A stretch of 64,000 nucleotides of DNA from the NCBI GenBank assembly GCA_020637635.1, contig JACKKB010000008.1, positions 112,021-176,020 of the forward strand, read 5' to 3'. The position numbers and the translations under genes were made by a program. Shown one piece after another: positions 53,363-63,452 of this stretch. Under the pieces are notes generated by a model that made no database searches, had not been told where the DNA came from, and was given only the letters and a program-made list of their open reading frames with translations. Each line of letters begins with the position of its first letter. Positions within the stretch are counted from its first letter, which is position 1. This DNA is from Albidovulum sp. (GTDB lineage Bacteria; Pseudomonadota; Alphaproteobacteria; Rhodobacterales; Rhodobacteraceae).

Positions 53363-54257
53363 CAGCGCCTCTCCTTCCGCAACGCCTGATAGAGCCAGAG
53401 CAGCGCCACCTGCGCCGGATCGCCGGTGTGATGCGTGCCGAAAAGCCACCCTGCCGTGGCGGCGACATGCGCGAGCCGCGTCTTGCGCTCGGCCAGCCGT
53501 TCGAGATAGCGGTCCCGCAGGTCGCCTGCCTTGCGCGTTTCGTGCCGGAGCGTCCCGCCCATGCTTTCGAAGACCGTGCGCCCGTCGAACGGAAACGCCT
53601 CCTCGACCGGGTCGAGCACCTGCAGGATCACACCCGCGACGCCCCGGTCCGCCGCGCGGCCGAGCGCCTCTTCGACAGGCGCCGGATCGCCGAGGAAGTC
53701 GGAGACGAAGACCGCCCGCGAGCCGGTCAGGATCGCCCGTGCCTCGGGCGCCCCGAAGTCCGCCGCCCCCGCCGGTGCCGTGAATCTCTGCGCGAGCCTG
53801 AGCAGCTGGATCTCGCCCGACCGCGGCGGCGCCACCGGATCGGCGAGCCCGACCCTTTCGCCGGCGCGGATCAGGAGCACCGCCAGCGCGAGCGCCAGAA
53901 GGCGCGCGCGGTCGGCCTTGGACTGCCGACCGGGATCGCCGCTGAATTCCATCGATCGGGCATCGTCGACCCAGAGATGCACCGACTGGGCCGCCTGCCA
54001 TTCCTTCTCGCGCACGAACTGCGCGTCCGAGCGCGCCGAGCGGCGCCAGTCGATCGCGCGCGCCTCGTCTCCGGCATGTGCCGGCCGGTATTGCCAGAAC
54101 TCGTCACCCATGCCCGAGAGCCGGCGACCGTGTTCGCCAAGCTGCACCGTCGCGGCAAGATGCCGTGCCTCGGCCATCAGCGGCGGCAGCGCCGAGGCAA
54201 GCGCCTCGGCCTGGCGACGCAGCCCGGCCGGCCGTGCGGAGGCGGGCGCCGATGCGC

Positions 54258-54261
<4 letters not shown>
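53362..54261 (-). CDS. DUF58 protein of the MoxR locus
   Basis: 299 aa. DUF58 core with QYRPAHAGDEARAIDWRRSA and a VWA-like fold (SVHLWVDDARSMEFSGDP). Found next to moxR AAA+ genes throughout bacteria; probably an adaptor between the MoxR ATPase and the membrane VWA proteins. Overlaps both neighbours by a few bases. Confidence 0.9.
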
Positions 54262-55262
<1,001 letters not shown>

Positions 55263-55325
55263 GACAATCGCTCCCCGATCGCTATACTTGCCCCACATTA
55301 AAGGCAGAAATTCGGGCCGGCACCA

Positions 55326-55925
55326 ATGGCGAAAGCGCAAAAGGAACAATTGATCGTGAAGCCTTCGGCAGAAAACCTGGCCGCGTCGGCCAGGGCGGCC
55401 GGCCGAAGGGGGCCGCCGCCGGTGCATCTCTGGAATCCTCCCTACTGCGGCGATCTCGACATGGAGATACGCCGCGACGGCACCTGGTTCTACCTCGGCA
55501 CGCCCATCGGACGGCATGCGCTGGTGAAGCTCTTCGCCTCGATCATCCGCAAAGACGGTGACGACTATTTCCTCGTCACCCCGGTCGAGAAGGTCGGCAT
55601 CCGGGTGATCGACGCGCCTTTCGCGGCGGTCGATGCGGATCTCTCCGGTGCCGGCCGGGATCAGCTCATCACCTTCACTACCAATGTCGAGGACAGCGTC
55701 ACCGCCGGTCCGGAGAACCCGATCCGCGTCGAGCGCGACCCCGCAACCGGCGAGCCATCGCCCTATGTTCTCGTCCGCCGCAACCTCGAGGCGCTCATCG
55801 ACCGCAAGACGTTCTACCGCCTCGTCGAGAAGGGCAGCCACGCCGATCACGCCGGCGGCCGCTGGTTCGGCCTCTGGTCCGGCGGCGTCTTCTTCCCGAT
55901 CATTCCCTCGGCCGAGCTCGGCTGA
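55326..55925 (+). CDS. DUF1285 protein
   Basis: 199 aa. PPVHLWNPPYCGDLDMEIRR, GTWFYLGTPIGRHALVKLFA and VTPVEKVGIRVIDAPFAAVD are characteristic of DUF1285, a conserved soluble proteobacterial family of unknown function. It is divergent from moxR and is followed two bases later by the isomerase gene, so they form a short operon. Confidence 0.9.
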   Translation: MAKAQKEQLIVKPSAENLAASARAAGRRGPPPVHLWNPPYCGDLDMEIRRDGTWFYLGTPIGRHALVKLFASIIRKDGDDYFLVTPVEKVGIRVIDAPFAAVDADLSGAGRDQLITFTTNVEDSVTAGPENPIRVERDPATGEPSPYVLVRRNLEALIDRKTFYRLVEKGSHADHAGGRWFGLWSGGVFFPIIPSAELG

Positions 55926-55926
55926 C

Positions 55927-56691
55927 ATGCCGCGCTTCGCCGCGAATCTCAGCTGGCTCTTCACCGAGCATCCCTTCATGGAGCGCTTCGCGGCGGCCAG
56001 GGCGGCGGGTTTCGACGCGGTCGAGATACTCTTTCCCTATGACCAGCCGACGCAGGACCTGCGCGACCGGCTGGTCTGGGCCGATCTCACCTTCGTGCTC
56101 ATGAACTGCCCGCCGCCGAACGCGGTGGGTGCGCCGCAGGGCTTCGCCGCCCAGCCCGGGCTCTCGGCCCGCTTCCGGCGCGATTTCGAACGCACGCTGC
56201 GCTATGCGCAGGTGCTGAAGCCGCGCATCCTCCACATCATGGCGGGCGTGGCCGAGGGGCCGGAGGCCGAGGCGACCTTCGTCGCCAATCTCCGCTGGGC
56301 CGCCGCCAGGGCGCCCGGCCAGACGCTCACGATCGAGCCGATCAACCGGTCCGACATGCCGGGCTGTTTCCTTGCCGATTACGAGACGGCGGCGCGTGTG
56401 CTCGAGGCCGTGGGCGCCGACAACCTCGGGCTGCAGTTCGACACCTATCATGCCCATCGCATCACCGGCGACGTTGCCGCCACCTGGGCCGACCATGGCC
56501 ACTGCACGCGCCACGTCCAGGTCGCGGGCTTTCCCGGCCGCCATGAGCCCTCGGGCGGCGAGATCGATCACCCGGGCTTCTTCGACCGTCTCGACACCGA
56601 CGGATATGACGGATGGGTCAGCGCCGAATACGCCCCGGCCGGCCCGACCGACGCGGGCCTCGGATGGCTTGCCGCCGCGCGAGGCTCCTGA
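55927..56691 (+). CDS. Hydroxypyruvate isomerase family protein
   Basis: 254 aa TIM-barrel of the xylose-isomerase-like superfamily. RFAANLSWLFTEHPFMERFA, the metal-binding Glu in TIEPINRSDMPGCF, and YHAHRITGDVA with His-Asp are as in Hyi/OtnI. It interconverts hydroxypyruvate and tartronate semialdehyde, linked to glyoxylate metabolism. Glycolate oxidase genes lie 9 kb away. The start at ATG 55927 is directly after the DUF1285 stop. Confidence 0.88.
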   Translation: MPRFAANLSWLFTEHPFMERFAAARAAGFDAVEILFPYDQPTQDLRDRLVWADLTFVLMNCPPPNAVGAPQGFAAQPGLSARFRRDFERTLRYAQVLKPRILHIMAGVAEGPEAEATFVANLRWAAARAPGQTLTIEPINRSDMPGCFLADYETAARVLEAVGADNLGLQFDTYHAHRITGDVAATWADHGHCTRHVQVAGFPGRHEPSGGEIDHPGFFDRLDTDGYDGWVSAEYAPAGPTDAGLGWLAAARGS

Positions 56692-56749
56692 CAGGGGGCT
56701 GTCAGGAGCCCTGTGCGACAAGGGCATATCCCCAGGGAGGGAGACCGGG

Positions 56750-57070
56750 ACATGTCCTCCAACCCACCGTCGGCTGGAACCGGGTTACGGCCACCGACAT
56801 CGACAATGCGATCGCTTTCTACGGCACCGTATTCGGCTGGAAGATGACGCTTGGCTGCCGCGAAGCCGAGGGGACCGCAACTGGGCGCACCGTGCGACCT
56901 GGTGCGAACTGCGCGCCGATTTCCGCATGTTCCGGATCGACCCATCGATCACGCCGGGGATGCCGGCCCCTTTCGCCCCGAGCGCGACGGCTGCCTCGCG
57001 GTCTTTCTGGCAAGCGATGCCTGCCGCCGTCGTCCGGAGCCGGGCGGCGCCCTTTGACGGCCGAAGCCAG
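56750..57070 (+). pseudogene. VOC/glyoxalase-family pseudogene with at least two frameshifts
   Basis: Three consecutive fragments of one VOC-fold protein appear in three different frames: VTATDIDNAIAFYGTVFGWK (56775 onward), then DFRMFRIDPSITPGMPA (near 56920), then PFRPERDGCLAVFLASDAC (near 56970). Read in order they make a continuous VOC domain N-terminal half. The 3' part is lost or unreadable before the convergent polA stop. An isolated, decayed gene. Confidence 0.7.
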
Positions 57071-57133
57071 CCCGTCAGGCGCCGGCACAGCCGTTCATGC
57101 GAGCAGCGTCATCGACGATGCCCGCGGTCGCGT

Positions 57134-59971
57134 TCAGTGCGCCTCTGCCCAGTTGGCGCCCTGACCGGCATCGACGACAAGCGGCACGTCGAGATGCACG
57201 GCGGGGTGGGCCGCACCTTCCATGACCGCGCGGGCCGCCGCGACAAGCGCATCGACCCCGGGCTCCGCGACCTCGAACAAGAGCTCGTCATGGACCTGAA
57301 GGAGCATCGTTGCCGGCAGCCCCGCGATCGCCCCCGGCATCCGGATCATGGCGCGGCGGATCACGTCGGCGGCCGCCCCCTGGATCGGCGCGTTGATCGC
57401 CGCGCGGCGCGCGAAGCCGGCATGCGGGCCACGCGCGTTGATCTCGGGCGTGTGGATCTTGCGGCCGAAAAGGGTCTGGACGTAGCCGTTCTCCTTCGCG
57501 AAGGCGACGGTCGCGTCCATATAGGTCCGGATCCCCGGGAAGCGTTCGAAATAGCGGTCGATGAAGCCCTGCGCCTCGGCACGGGGAATGCGCAGGTTCC
57601 GCGCCAGGCCGAAGCCCGAGATGCCGTAGATCACGCCGAAATTGATCGCCTTGGCCTGCCTTCGGATCTCGGGGGTCATCTGGTCGAGCGGCACGTTGAA
57701 CATCTCGGATGCCGTCAGCGCGTGGATGTCGATCCCCTCGCGGAAGGCCTGCTTCAGCTCGGGGATATCGGCCACATGGGCAAGGATCCGAAGCTCGATC
57801 TGGCTGTAGTCGAGCGACACGAGCCGCATTCCCGGCCCCGCCACGAAGGCCTCGCGGATGCGCCGCCCCTCCTCGGTCCGCACCGGGATGTTCTGCAGGT
57901 TGGGATCGGTCGAGGCGAGCCGCCCGGTGCTTGCCCCGGCAATCGAGTAAGAGGTGTGGACCCGCCCCGTATCGGGGTTGATCGCCTGCTGGAGCGCATC
58001 CGTATAGGTGGATTTCAGTTTGGAAAGCTGCCGCCAGTCCAGAACCGCCGCGGCGAGCTTCGCGGCCTTCGGATTGACGTCCTCGAGCGTGGTGACGTCT
58101 TCGAGAACATCGGCCCCGGTCGCATAGGCCCCGGTCTTGCCCTTCTGCCCGCCCTCGACCCCCATGCGGTCGAAGAGCACTTCGCCGAGCTGCTTGGGGC
58201 TGCCGACGTTGAAGTTTTCACCGGCGATCTCCTGGATCCCGGCCTCGAGCCCGGCCATCTTCTGGGCGAACGCGTTCGACATCCGGCCGAGGACCTGCCC
58301 GTCGACACGGATCCCCGCCATCTCCATCTCGGCCAGCACCGGCACCAGCGGCCGCTCCATCGTCTCGTAGACGGTCGTCACGCGGGCCCGGTGAAGCGAC
58401 GGCCTGAACGCCTGCCAGAGCCTCAGCGTCACGTCGGCATCCTCGGCCGCATAGGTCACGGCATCGTCTATGGCGACCCGGTCAAAGGTGATCTGGCCCT
58501 TGCCGGAACCAAGGAGCGACCTGATCTCGATCGGCACGTGGCCGAGGTATTTCTCGCTCAGGAAATCCATGCCGTGGTTATGGGTTCCGGCATGCATCGC
58601 ATAGGACATGAGCATCGTGTCGTCGATCGGCGCCACCCGGATCCCGTGGCGGGCGAAGATCTTCCAGTCGTATTTCATGTTCTGGCCGATCTTCAGGATC
58701 GCCTCGTCCTCCAGCACCGGCTTCAGCGCCGCCAGCGCCTCCTCGAGCGGCATCTGCCCCGCGGCCAGGTCGTTGGAGCCGAAAAGGTCGCCGCCGCCCT
58801 GCCGGTGGCCGAGCGGGATGTAGCAGGCCTGCCCGGGCACGACCGAAAGCGAGATGCCGACCAGCTCGGCGCGCATCTCGTCGAGGCTTGTCGTCTCGGT
58901 ATCGACCGCGACATGGCCGCGCTCGCGGGCCAGCGCGATCCAGCGGTCGAGCGCGGCGCGTTCGCGAACGCATTCATAGCCGGCGTGATCGAACGGTGGT
59001 TGGCCGGGCAGGTCCCCGGCCGGGCCCTCCGCCTCTTCGGCATGCGGCGGCATCAGGCTGTTGGCCTCGAGCACCGGCACCTCGACCTTCAGCGCCTCGG
59101 CGACGCGCCTGGTCAGGGTGCGGAACTCCATCTCCGAGAGAAACTCCAGAAGCGTCTCAGGCTCGGGTGCCGTCACCTCGAGCTCGTCGAGCGTCCACTG
59201 GACCGGCGTGTTGCGATCGAGCGTCACGAGCCGTTTCGAGACCCGGATCAGATCGGCGTTCTCCACCAGCGCCTCGCGCCGCTTCGGCTGCTTGATCTCG
59301 TCCGCCCGCGCCAGGAGCGTTTCGAGATCGCCGTATTCGTTGATGAGAAGCGCGGCCGTCTTGATGCCGATCCCCGGCGCCCCGGGCACGTTGTCGACGC
59401 TGTCTCCGGCGAGCGACTGCACGTCGACCACCCGATCGGGCGCGACGCCGAACTTCTCCTCGACCTCGGCCACGCCGATGCGCTTGTTCTTCATCGCGTC
59501 GAACATCTCGACGCCGTTGCCCACCAGCTGCATCAGATCCTTGTCGGAGGAGATGATCGTGACCTCGCCGCCAGCCTCGACCGCCTGCCGCGCGAGCGTC
59601 GCGATGATGTCGTCGGCCTCATAGTTCTCAAGTTCCAGGCAGGCGACGCCAAAGGCCTTGGTCGCGGCGCGCGTGAGCGGAAACTGCGGCCTGAGGTCTT
59701 CGGGCAGGTCGGGACGGTTGGCCTTGTACTTGTCATAGATCTCGTCGCGGAAGGTCTTTGACGAATAGTCGAAGACGCAGGCGATATGGGTCGGCGCATC
59801 GGCGCCCTTGTTGTTGGCGAGCTGCGACCAGAGCATGTTGCAGAATCCCGCGACGGCCCCGATCGGAAGCCCGTCGGACTTGCGCGTGAGCGGCGGCAGC
59901 GCATGATAGGCGCGGAAGATATAGGCCGAGCCGTCGATGAGGTGCAGGTGGCAGCCCTTGCCGAAGGCCAT
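57134..59971 (-). CDS. polA: DNA polymerase I
   Basis: 945 aa with all three activities. 5'-3' exonuclease (1-290; LIDGSAYIFRAYHALPP, AGDSVDNVPGAPGIGIKTA). Proofreading exonuclease (about 330-530), with acidic residues in VAVDTETTSLDEM and YAAEDADVTLRLW, so it looks active. Polymerase (about 560-945): motif A LVSLDYSQIELRILAHVA, motif B RRQAKAINFGVIYGISGFGL, motif C LLQVHDELLFEVAE. The start at ATG 59971 gives the standard N-terminus; the longer frame does not. Confidence 0.97.
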   Translation of the reverse strand: MAFGKGCHLHLIDGSAYIFRAYHALPPLTRKSDGLPIGAVAGFCNMLWSQLANNKGADAPTHIACVFDYSSKTFRDEIYDKYKANRPDLPEDLRPQFPLTRAATKAFGVACLELENYEADDIIATLARQAVEAGGEVTIISSDKDLMQLVGNGVEMFDAMKNKRIGVAEVEEKFGVAPDRVVDVQSLAGDSVDNVPGAPGIGIKTAALLINEYGDLETLLARADEIKQPKRREALVENADLIRVSKRLVTLDRNTPVQWTLDELEVTAPEPETLLEFLSEMEFRTLTRRVAEALKVEVPVLEANSLMPPHAEEAEGPAGDLPGQPPFDHAGYECVRERAALDRWIALARERGHVAVDTETTSLDEMRAELVGISLSVVPGQACYIPLGHRQGGGDLFGSNDLAAGQMPLEEALAALKPVLEDEAILKIGQNMKYDWKIFARHGIRVAPIDDTMLMSYAMHAGTHNHGMDFLSEKYLGHVPIEIRSLLGSGKGQITFDRVAIDDAVTYAAEDADVTLRLWQAFRPSLHRARVTTVYETMERPLVPVLAEMEMAGIRVDGQVLGRMSNAFAQKMAGLEAGIQEIAGENFNVGSPKQLGEVLFDRMGVEGGQKGKTGAYATGADVLEDVTTLEDVNPKAAKLAAAVLDWRQLSKLKSTYTDALQQAINPDTGRVHTSYSIAGASTGRLASTDPNLQNIPVRTEEGRRIREAFVAGPGMRLVSLDYSQIELRILAHVADIPELKQAFREGIDIHALTASEMFNVPLDQMTPEIRRQAKAINFGVIYGISGFGLARNLRIPRAEAQGFIDRYFERFPGIRTYMDATVAFAKENGYVQTLFGRKIHTPEINARGPHAGFARRAAINAPIQGAAADVIRRAMIRMPGAIAGLPATMLLQVHDELLFEVAEPGVDALVAAARAVMEGAAHPAVHLDVPLVVDAGQGANWAEAH

Positions 59972-60100
59972 GACGAGACTCCCCTTCCTGTATCGCGCGC
60001 ACCGAGGTATGGCAGAGACAGGCGCGGCGGTCCATGGGCGGCCAGTCTGTCTAGGCCGCACCGCAGGCGCAACGAAACCCGGCACGAGGCACGACACCAC

Positions 60101-60259
60101 ATGGACTACGGCAAATCGGGGGCGGCCACGGCCCGCAAGAAAGCGCCCCGTCATATCGAACACAACGCCAAGGGCAGCGGAAAGAACCCGTTCGGCGAAA
60201 AATCCAAGCCCAAGGCTGAACTGCTGAAACGTCTGAAGGCTGCCGCGAAGAAAGGCTGA
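60101..60259 (+). CDS. Small basic hypothetical protein
   Basis: 52 aa, lysine-rich: MDYGKSGAATARKKAPRHIE then SGKNPFGEKSKPKAELLKRL. No signal or membrane segment; probably nucleic-acid or ribosome associated by charge only. The composition and short helical C-terminus resemble small conserved proteins I associate with Rhodobacteraceae, but I name no function. Divergent from polA. Confidence 0.65.
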   Translation: MDYGKSGAATARKKAPRHIEHNAKGSGKNPFGEKSKPKAELLKRLKAAAKKG

Positions 60260-60282
60260 GCGCGGGTTACCCCGGGATCACG

Positions 60283-60675
60283 TCAGACCTCGGCGATGGC
60301 GGCGACGGATATCTTCATTCCCTTCGGCCGCACTGGCAGCCTTGCGCCCTGACGCGCCGGCGGGTCCGTTGGAAACCAGCGCTGCCACTCCTCGTTCATG
60401 CCGGCGAAATCGCCTTCTTCGGCGATGATGACCGTCGCGCTTACGCAGCGGTCGAGATCGCTGCCTGCGGCTTTCAGGATGGCTTGCACGTTTCGCAGAC
60501 ATTGCGCGGTCTGCTCCTGGATCGTCGTGCCCACCACGTCGCCGGTCCCGGCGTCGAATGGTCCCTGTCCCGAGACGAACACAAGACCGCGCGACACGAC
60601 GGCTTGGCTGTATCCCGCCAGAGGCATCGGCGCATCGGCCGTCCGAACAACCGCCTTTGCCACTTGCGTCTCCAT
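60283..60675 (-). CDS. RidA/YjgF/YER057c-family protein
   Basis: 130 aa trimeric RidA fold. GYSQAVVSRGLVFVSGQGPF, IQEQTAQCLRNVQAILKAAG and a late Arg in PPARQGARLPVRPKG. RidA itself deaminates reactive 2-aminoacrylate; this member lacks the exact RidA C-terminal signature and may be another subfamily. I choose ATG 60675 because residues encoded upstream are not family-like. Confidence 0.82.
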   Translation of the reverse strand: METQVAKAVVRTADAPMPLAGYSQAVVSRGLVFVSGQGPFDAGTGDVVGTTIQEQTAQCLRNVQAILKAAGSDLDRCVSATVIIAEEGDFAGMNEEWQRWFPTDPPARQGARLPVRPKGMKISVAAIAEV

Positions 60676-60781
60676 CCTGCCGAATGAACTCTGCGCATCT
60701 TGCCAGAGGGATCGTGTGCGGTCCACACGTCCGGAACCGGCGAGCGGACGATGCGGCGGCGTTTGGCTCAGGGGCGGGACC

Positions 60782-60967
60782 CTAGTGATCCCCGTGCGCG
60801 TGGTCGCGGTCGATCACGTATTTCTTGTCGCAATAGCCGCATTCGACGAAGCCCTCGTCGCGCGGGATCGTCAGCCAGACCCGCGGGTGGCCGAGCGCGC
60901 CCTCGCCGCCGTCGCAGGCGACTTTCCAGGACGTGACAACCTCGGTTTCCGGGGCTTCGATGGGCAT
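60782..60967 (-). CDS. zf-CHCC zinc-finger domain protein
   Basis: 61 aa. A Cys and a His in the N-terminal half (KVACDGGEGALGHPRVWLTI) and CGYC near residue 46 form the CHCC zinc site. Homologous to the zinc domain of the complex I accessory subunit NDUFS6. In alphaproteobacteria it is likely a complex I assembly or stability factor. No nuo genes are nearby. Confidence 0.85.
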   Translation of the reverse strand: MPIEAPETEVVTSWKVACDGGEGALGHPRVWLTIPRDEGFVECGYCDKKYVIDRDHAHGDH

Positions 60968-61108
60968 GGCGCGGTCCTTCCGTCGGGCGGCATTCAGGGC
61001 TCTGCCCATGATAGCGAAGGCCGCCGCCGGGGCAAGGGGCGGTCGCCGAACGCCGGCGCTTGACCTCGGCCGGCCACGCCACGAAAACTGGCGCCGAGGA
61101 GCAATCCC

Positions 61109-62521
61109 ATGACAGACGAAACGACCGTGCCCGCCGGTTGGGGCAATCTCTTCCAGCGCGCCTATCTTCCGAAGGTGATCGTTGCCTGCCTCGCGGTCTG
61201 GCTCCACGCCGCCGACGAGATGGTCATCACCACGCTCATGGCCTCGGTCATCGGCGATATCGGCGGGGCCGATCGCGTGTTCTGGAACTTCACGCTCTAC
61301 GAGACGGGATCGGTCGTGGCCAGCGCGACCGGCGCGCTGATGGCCCTGCGCTACGGGCTAGGCCGCGTCATGGCGGCGGGCGCCCTCACCTATGGCGCGG
61401 GCTGCGTTCTGGCCGCGATCGCGCCGGCCATGGAGGTGATGCTGGCCGGCCGGCTCCTGCAGGGGCTCGGCGGCGGGCTGATGGTCGCTCTCGCCTTCAT
61501 GCTGGTGGCGCGCGAACTGCCCAAGACGCTGGTGGCGCGCGCCCTTGCCGCGATCTCGGTCTTCTGGGGGGCGTCGGCCTTTGTCGGGCCGCTCATCGGC
61601 GGGCTCTTCGCGGAGATCGGCTTCTGGCGCGGCGCTTTCTGGCTGTTCGCGGCCAAGGCGATCATCCTCGCGGCCCTGATCCCGGCGGTCTTGGGCGACG
61701 GCGGCAGGCGTCCACGGGATGCCGTCGTCGCCGGCCGCCCCCCCTATGTGCGTCTTGCGCTTCTCGCCCTCGGCGTCACTGCCGTGGCCTCGGCCGGCAT
61801 CGACCCCGCCCCCCTGCGCTCGATCGCGTTGCTCGCCACCGGCATCGGGCTGGTCGCGCTCTTCCTTCTGCGCGATGCGGCGAGTGCGGGGGCGCGGATG
61901 CTGCCTGCCGACCTCTTCCGGCGCAAGACCACGACCCAGCCGGGTCTGATCCTCCTGTTTCTCTTCTCGATCCTCCTGGTGCCGCTCTCGGCCTATGGGC
62001 CGGTCCTGATGATAGGGTTGCACGGGATCTCGGCGCTCGAGGCAGGCTATGTGATCGCCACGGTCTCCTTCGGCTGGAGCGGTGCGACGATTCTCCTTTC
62101 CGGCCTGCCGCCCCGCTACGAGATCCCGGTGATCGGCGGCGGCTTCGTCCTCGTGGCGCTCGCGGTGCCGGCCCTGGCGCTCGTCCTCGGCAGCGGGCCG
62201 GTCTGGGTGATCGCGCTCGTCGGCGCGCTCGACGGGGCGGGGTTCGGAATGGCCTGGACCTATCTGATGAAGCGGATGACCGAGAACCAGGACGCCGCCG
62301 AAGGCAACCGCATCGCCGGCGCCATGTCCACGATCTCGCGCATGGGCTATGCACTCGGTGCCGGACTGACGGGGCTTGCGGCCAACCTCGCCGGTTTCGC
62401 CGACGTGATGGATCCGACGACGGCACGGTCGGTCGCCTTCTGGATCTTCGCGGCCCTCGTCCCCGTCGCGCTCGGGGGGCTCTCGGCATTGGCCCTCTTC
62501 GTGGTCCGCAGCCGCGCCTGA
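61109..62521 (+). CDS. MFS transporter, EmrB/QacA-like
   Basis: 470 aa, predicted 12-14 helices. LHAADEMVITTLMASVIGDI in helix 1 matches the DHA2 motif with acidic residues in the membrane. Motif A is degenerate (ALRYGLGRVMAAGALTYGAG). GRLLQGLGGGLMVALAFMLV follows. Probably a drug or metabolite exporter; no HlyD partner is nearby. GAGGAG precedes the ATG by seven bases. Confidence 0.82.
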   Translation: MTDETTVPAGWGNLFQRAYLPKVIVACLAVWLHAADEMVITTLMASVIGDIGGADRVFWNFTLYETGSVVASATGALMALRYGLGRVMAAGALTYGAGCVLAAIAPAMEVMLAGRLLQGLGGGLMVALAFMLVARELPKTLVARALAAISVFWGASAFVGPLIGGLFAEIGFWRGAFWLFAAKAIILAALIPAVLGDGGRRPRDAVVAGRPPYVRLALLALGVTAVASAGIDPAPLRSIALLATGIGLVALFLLRDAASAGARMLPADLFRRKTTTQPGLILLFLFSILLVPLSAYGPVLMIGLHGISALEAGYVIATVSFGWSGATILLSGLPPRYEIPVIGGGFVLVALAVPALALVLGSGPVWVIALVGALDGAGFGMAWTYLMKRMTENQDAAEGNRIAGAMSTISRMGYALGAGLTGLAANLAGFADVMDPTTARSVAFWIFAALVPVALGGLSALALFVVRSRA

Positions 62522-62524
62522 GGC

Positions 62525-62989
62525 TCAGGCCCGCACGATCCGGCACTGAAAGCAATTGTTGCGCGCCGAGCGGACATGGACCGAAGCGATGCCGGGCTTG
62601 GCCAGCAGCGCCTCGGCGCGGGCGATGATCCCGTCGCGGGCGATGACGCCGCCGGTCCCGTAGACGATCCGGTGGCGCGCGTCGTAGCCCCGCAGGATGT
62701 AGTCCGGCGAAGAAAGGATCGCCGGCAGCGCCCCGCCTCCGCCCCGCGCGCAGGGATCGGCGCACAGGAAGATCGGGCCGGTCTCTGCATAGGGCTGCAG
62801 CGCGGGAAACGGCCGGTAGGCGAGGATCAGCATCTCCCGCCCCTGCGGAATATGCGACAGGCAGTGCCGGCAGGGATTGCCTGCGCCTTCAGAGCGCGCG
62901 CGTTCGGGCGGCAGCCCGTAGGCATCGGGTGCGCCGGCCTGATAGGCGCGGGCAAGATCGCTCGGCATGGCTTCGAACAAGAGCGGCAT
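62525..62989 (-). CDS. DUF1203 protein
   Basis: 154 aa. GNPCRHCLSHIPQGREMLIL, PIFLCADPCARGGGGALPAI, and the C-terminal VRSARNNCFQCRIVRA are typical of DUF1203, with several conserved cysteines that could bind metal. Function unknown. The start is at ATG 62989. Confidence 0.85.
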   Translation of the reverse strand: MPLLFEAMPSDLARAYQAGAPDAYGLPPERARSEGAGNPCRHCLSHIPQGREMLILAYRPFPALQPYAETGPIFLCADPCARGGGGALPAILSSPDYILRGYDARHRIVYGTGGVIARDGIIARAEALLAKPGIASVHVRSARNNCFQCRIVRA

Positions 62990-63063
62990 CGCAGTCTCCT
63001 TTTCGCCCACGATGCCCCGCCGACACCGCCCGGGCGACCCGGAACCTGCTGAATGCGCGGGCC

Positions 63064-63444
63064 TCAATCGCGCGAGATCATCCGCCCGATCGGCCGCCCG
63101 GCAAGGATATGCAGATGAAAATGCGGCACTTCCTGCACCCCGTGTTCGCCCGCATTGGTGATCGCGCGCGAGCCCTTGCCGCCGGAATGCGCCTCGGCCC
63201 CGATCGCCGCGCAGACCTTCGCCACGGCCCGGGCAAAATCGACGATCTCGGCGTCGCTCGCCTCGGCGAAGAAGTGGTCGTAGGTGACATAGCGCCCCTT
63301 CGGGATCACCAGCACATGCTCGGGGGCCTGGGGCGCGATGTCGCGGAATGCCAGCGTATGGACGGTTTCCAGAAGCGGCGTGCTCGGGATCTCGCCGCGC
63401 AGGATGCGGGCAAAGATGTTGGTATCGTCGTAGTCGTAGGCCAT
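63064..63444 (-). CDS. HIT-family nucleotide hydrolase (HINT-like)
   Basis: 126 aa histidine-triad protein. YDDTNIFARILRGEIPS at the N-terminus and the triad HFHLHIL near residue 110. Such proteins hydrolyse purine nucleoside phosphoramidates. ATG 63444 with GAGGG five bases upstream is preferred to a GTG two codons earlier. It follows the right-edge gene by eight bases. Confidence 0.93.
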   Translation of the reverse strand: MAYDYDDTNIFARILRGEIPSTPLLETVHTLAFRDIAPQAPEHVLVIPKGRYVTYDHFFAEASDAEIVDFARAVAKVCAAIGAEAHSGGKGSRAITNAGEHGVQEVPHFHLHILAGRPIGRMISRD

Positions 63445-63452
63445 GGGCACCC

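Noticed and set aside
53363..54001. N-terminal extension of the DUF4159 protein by about 210 residues
   Set aside because: The extension overlays the DUF58 gene in another frame and is low-complexity. The TGATG overlap at 53360-53364 gives the natural start.
56372..59761. A 1129-codon plus-strand open frame opposite polA
   Set aside because: It is an antisense shadow caused by high GC. All three DNA polymerase I domains read cleanly on the minus strand.
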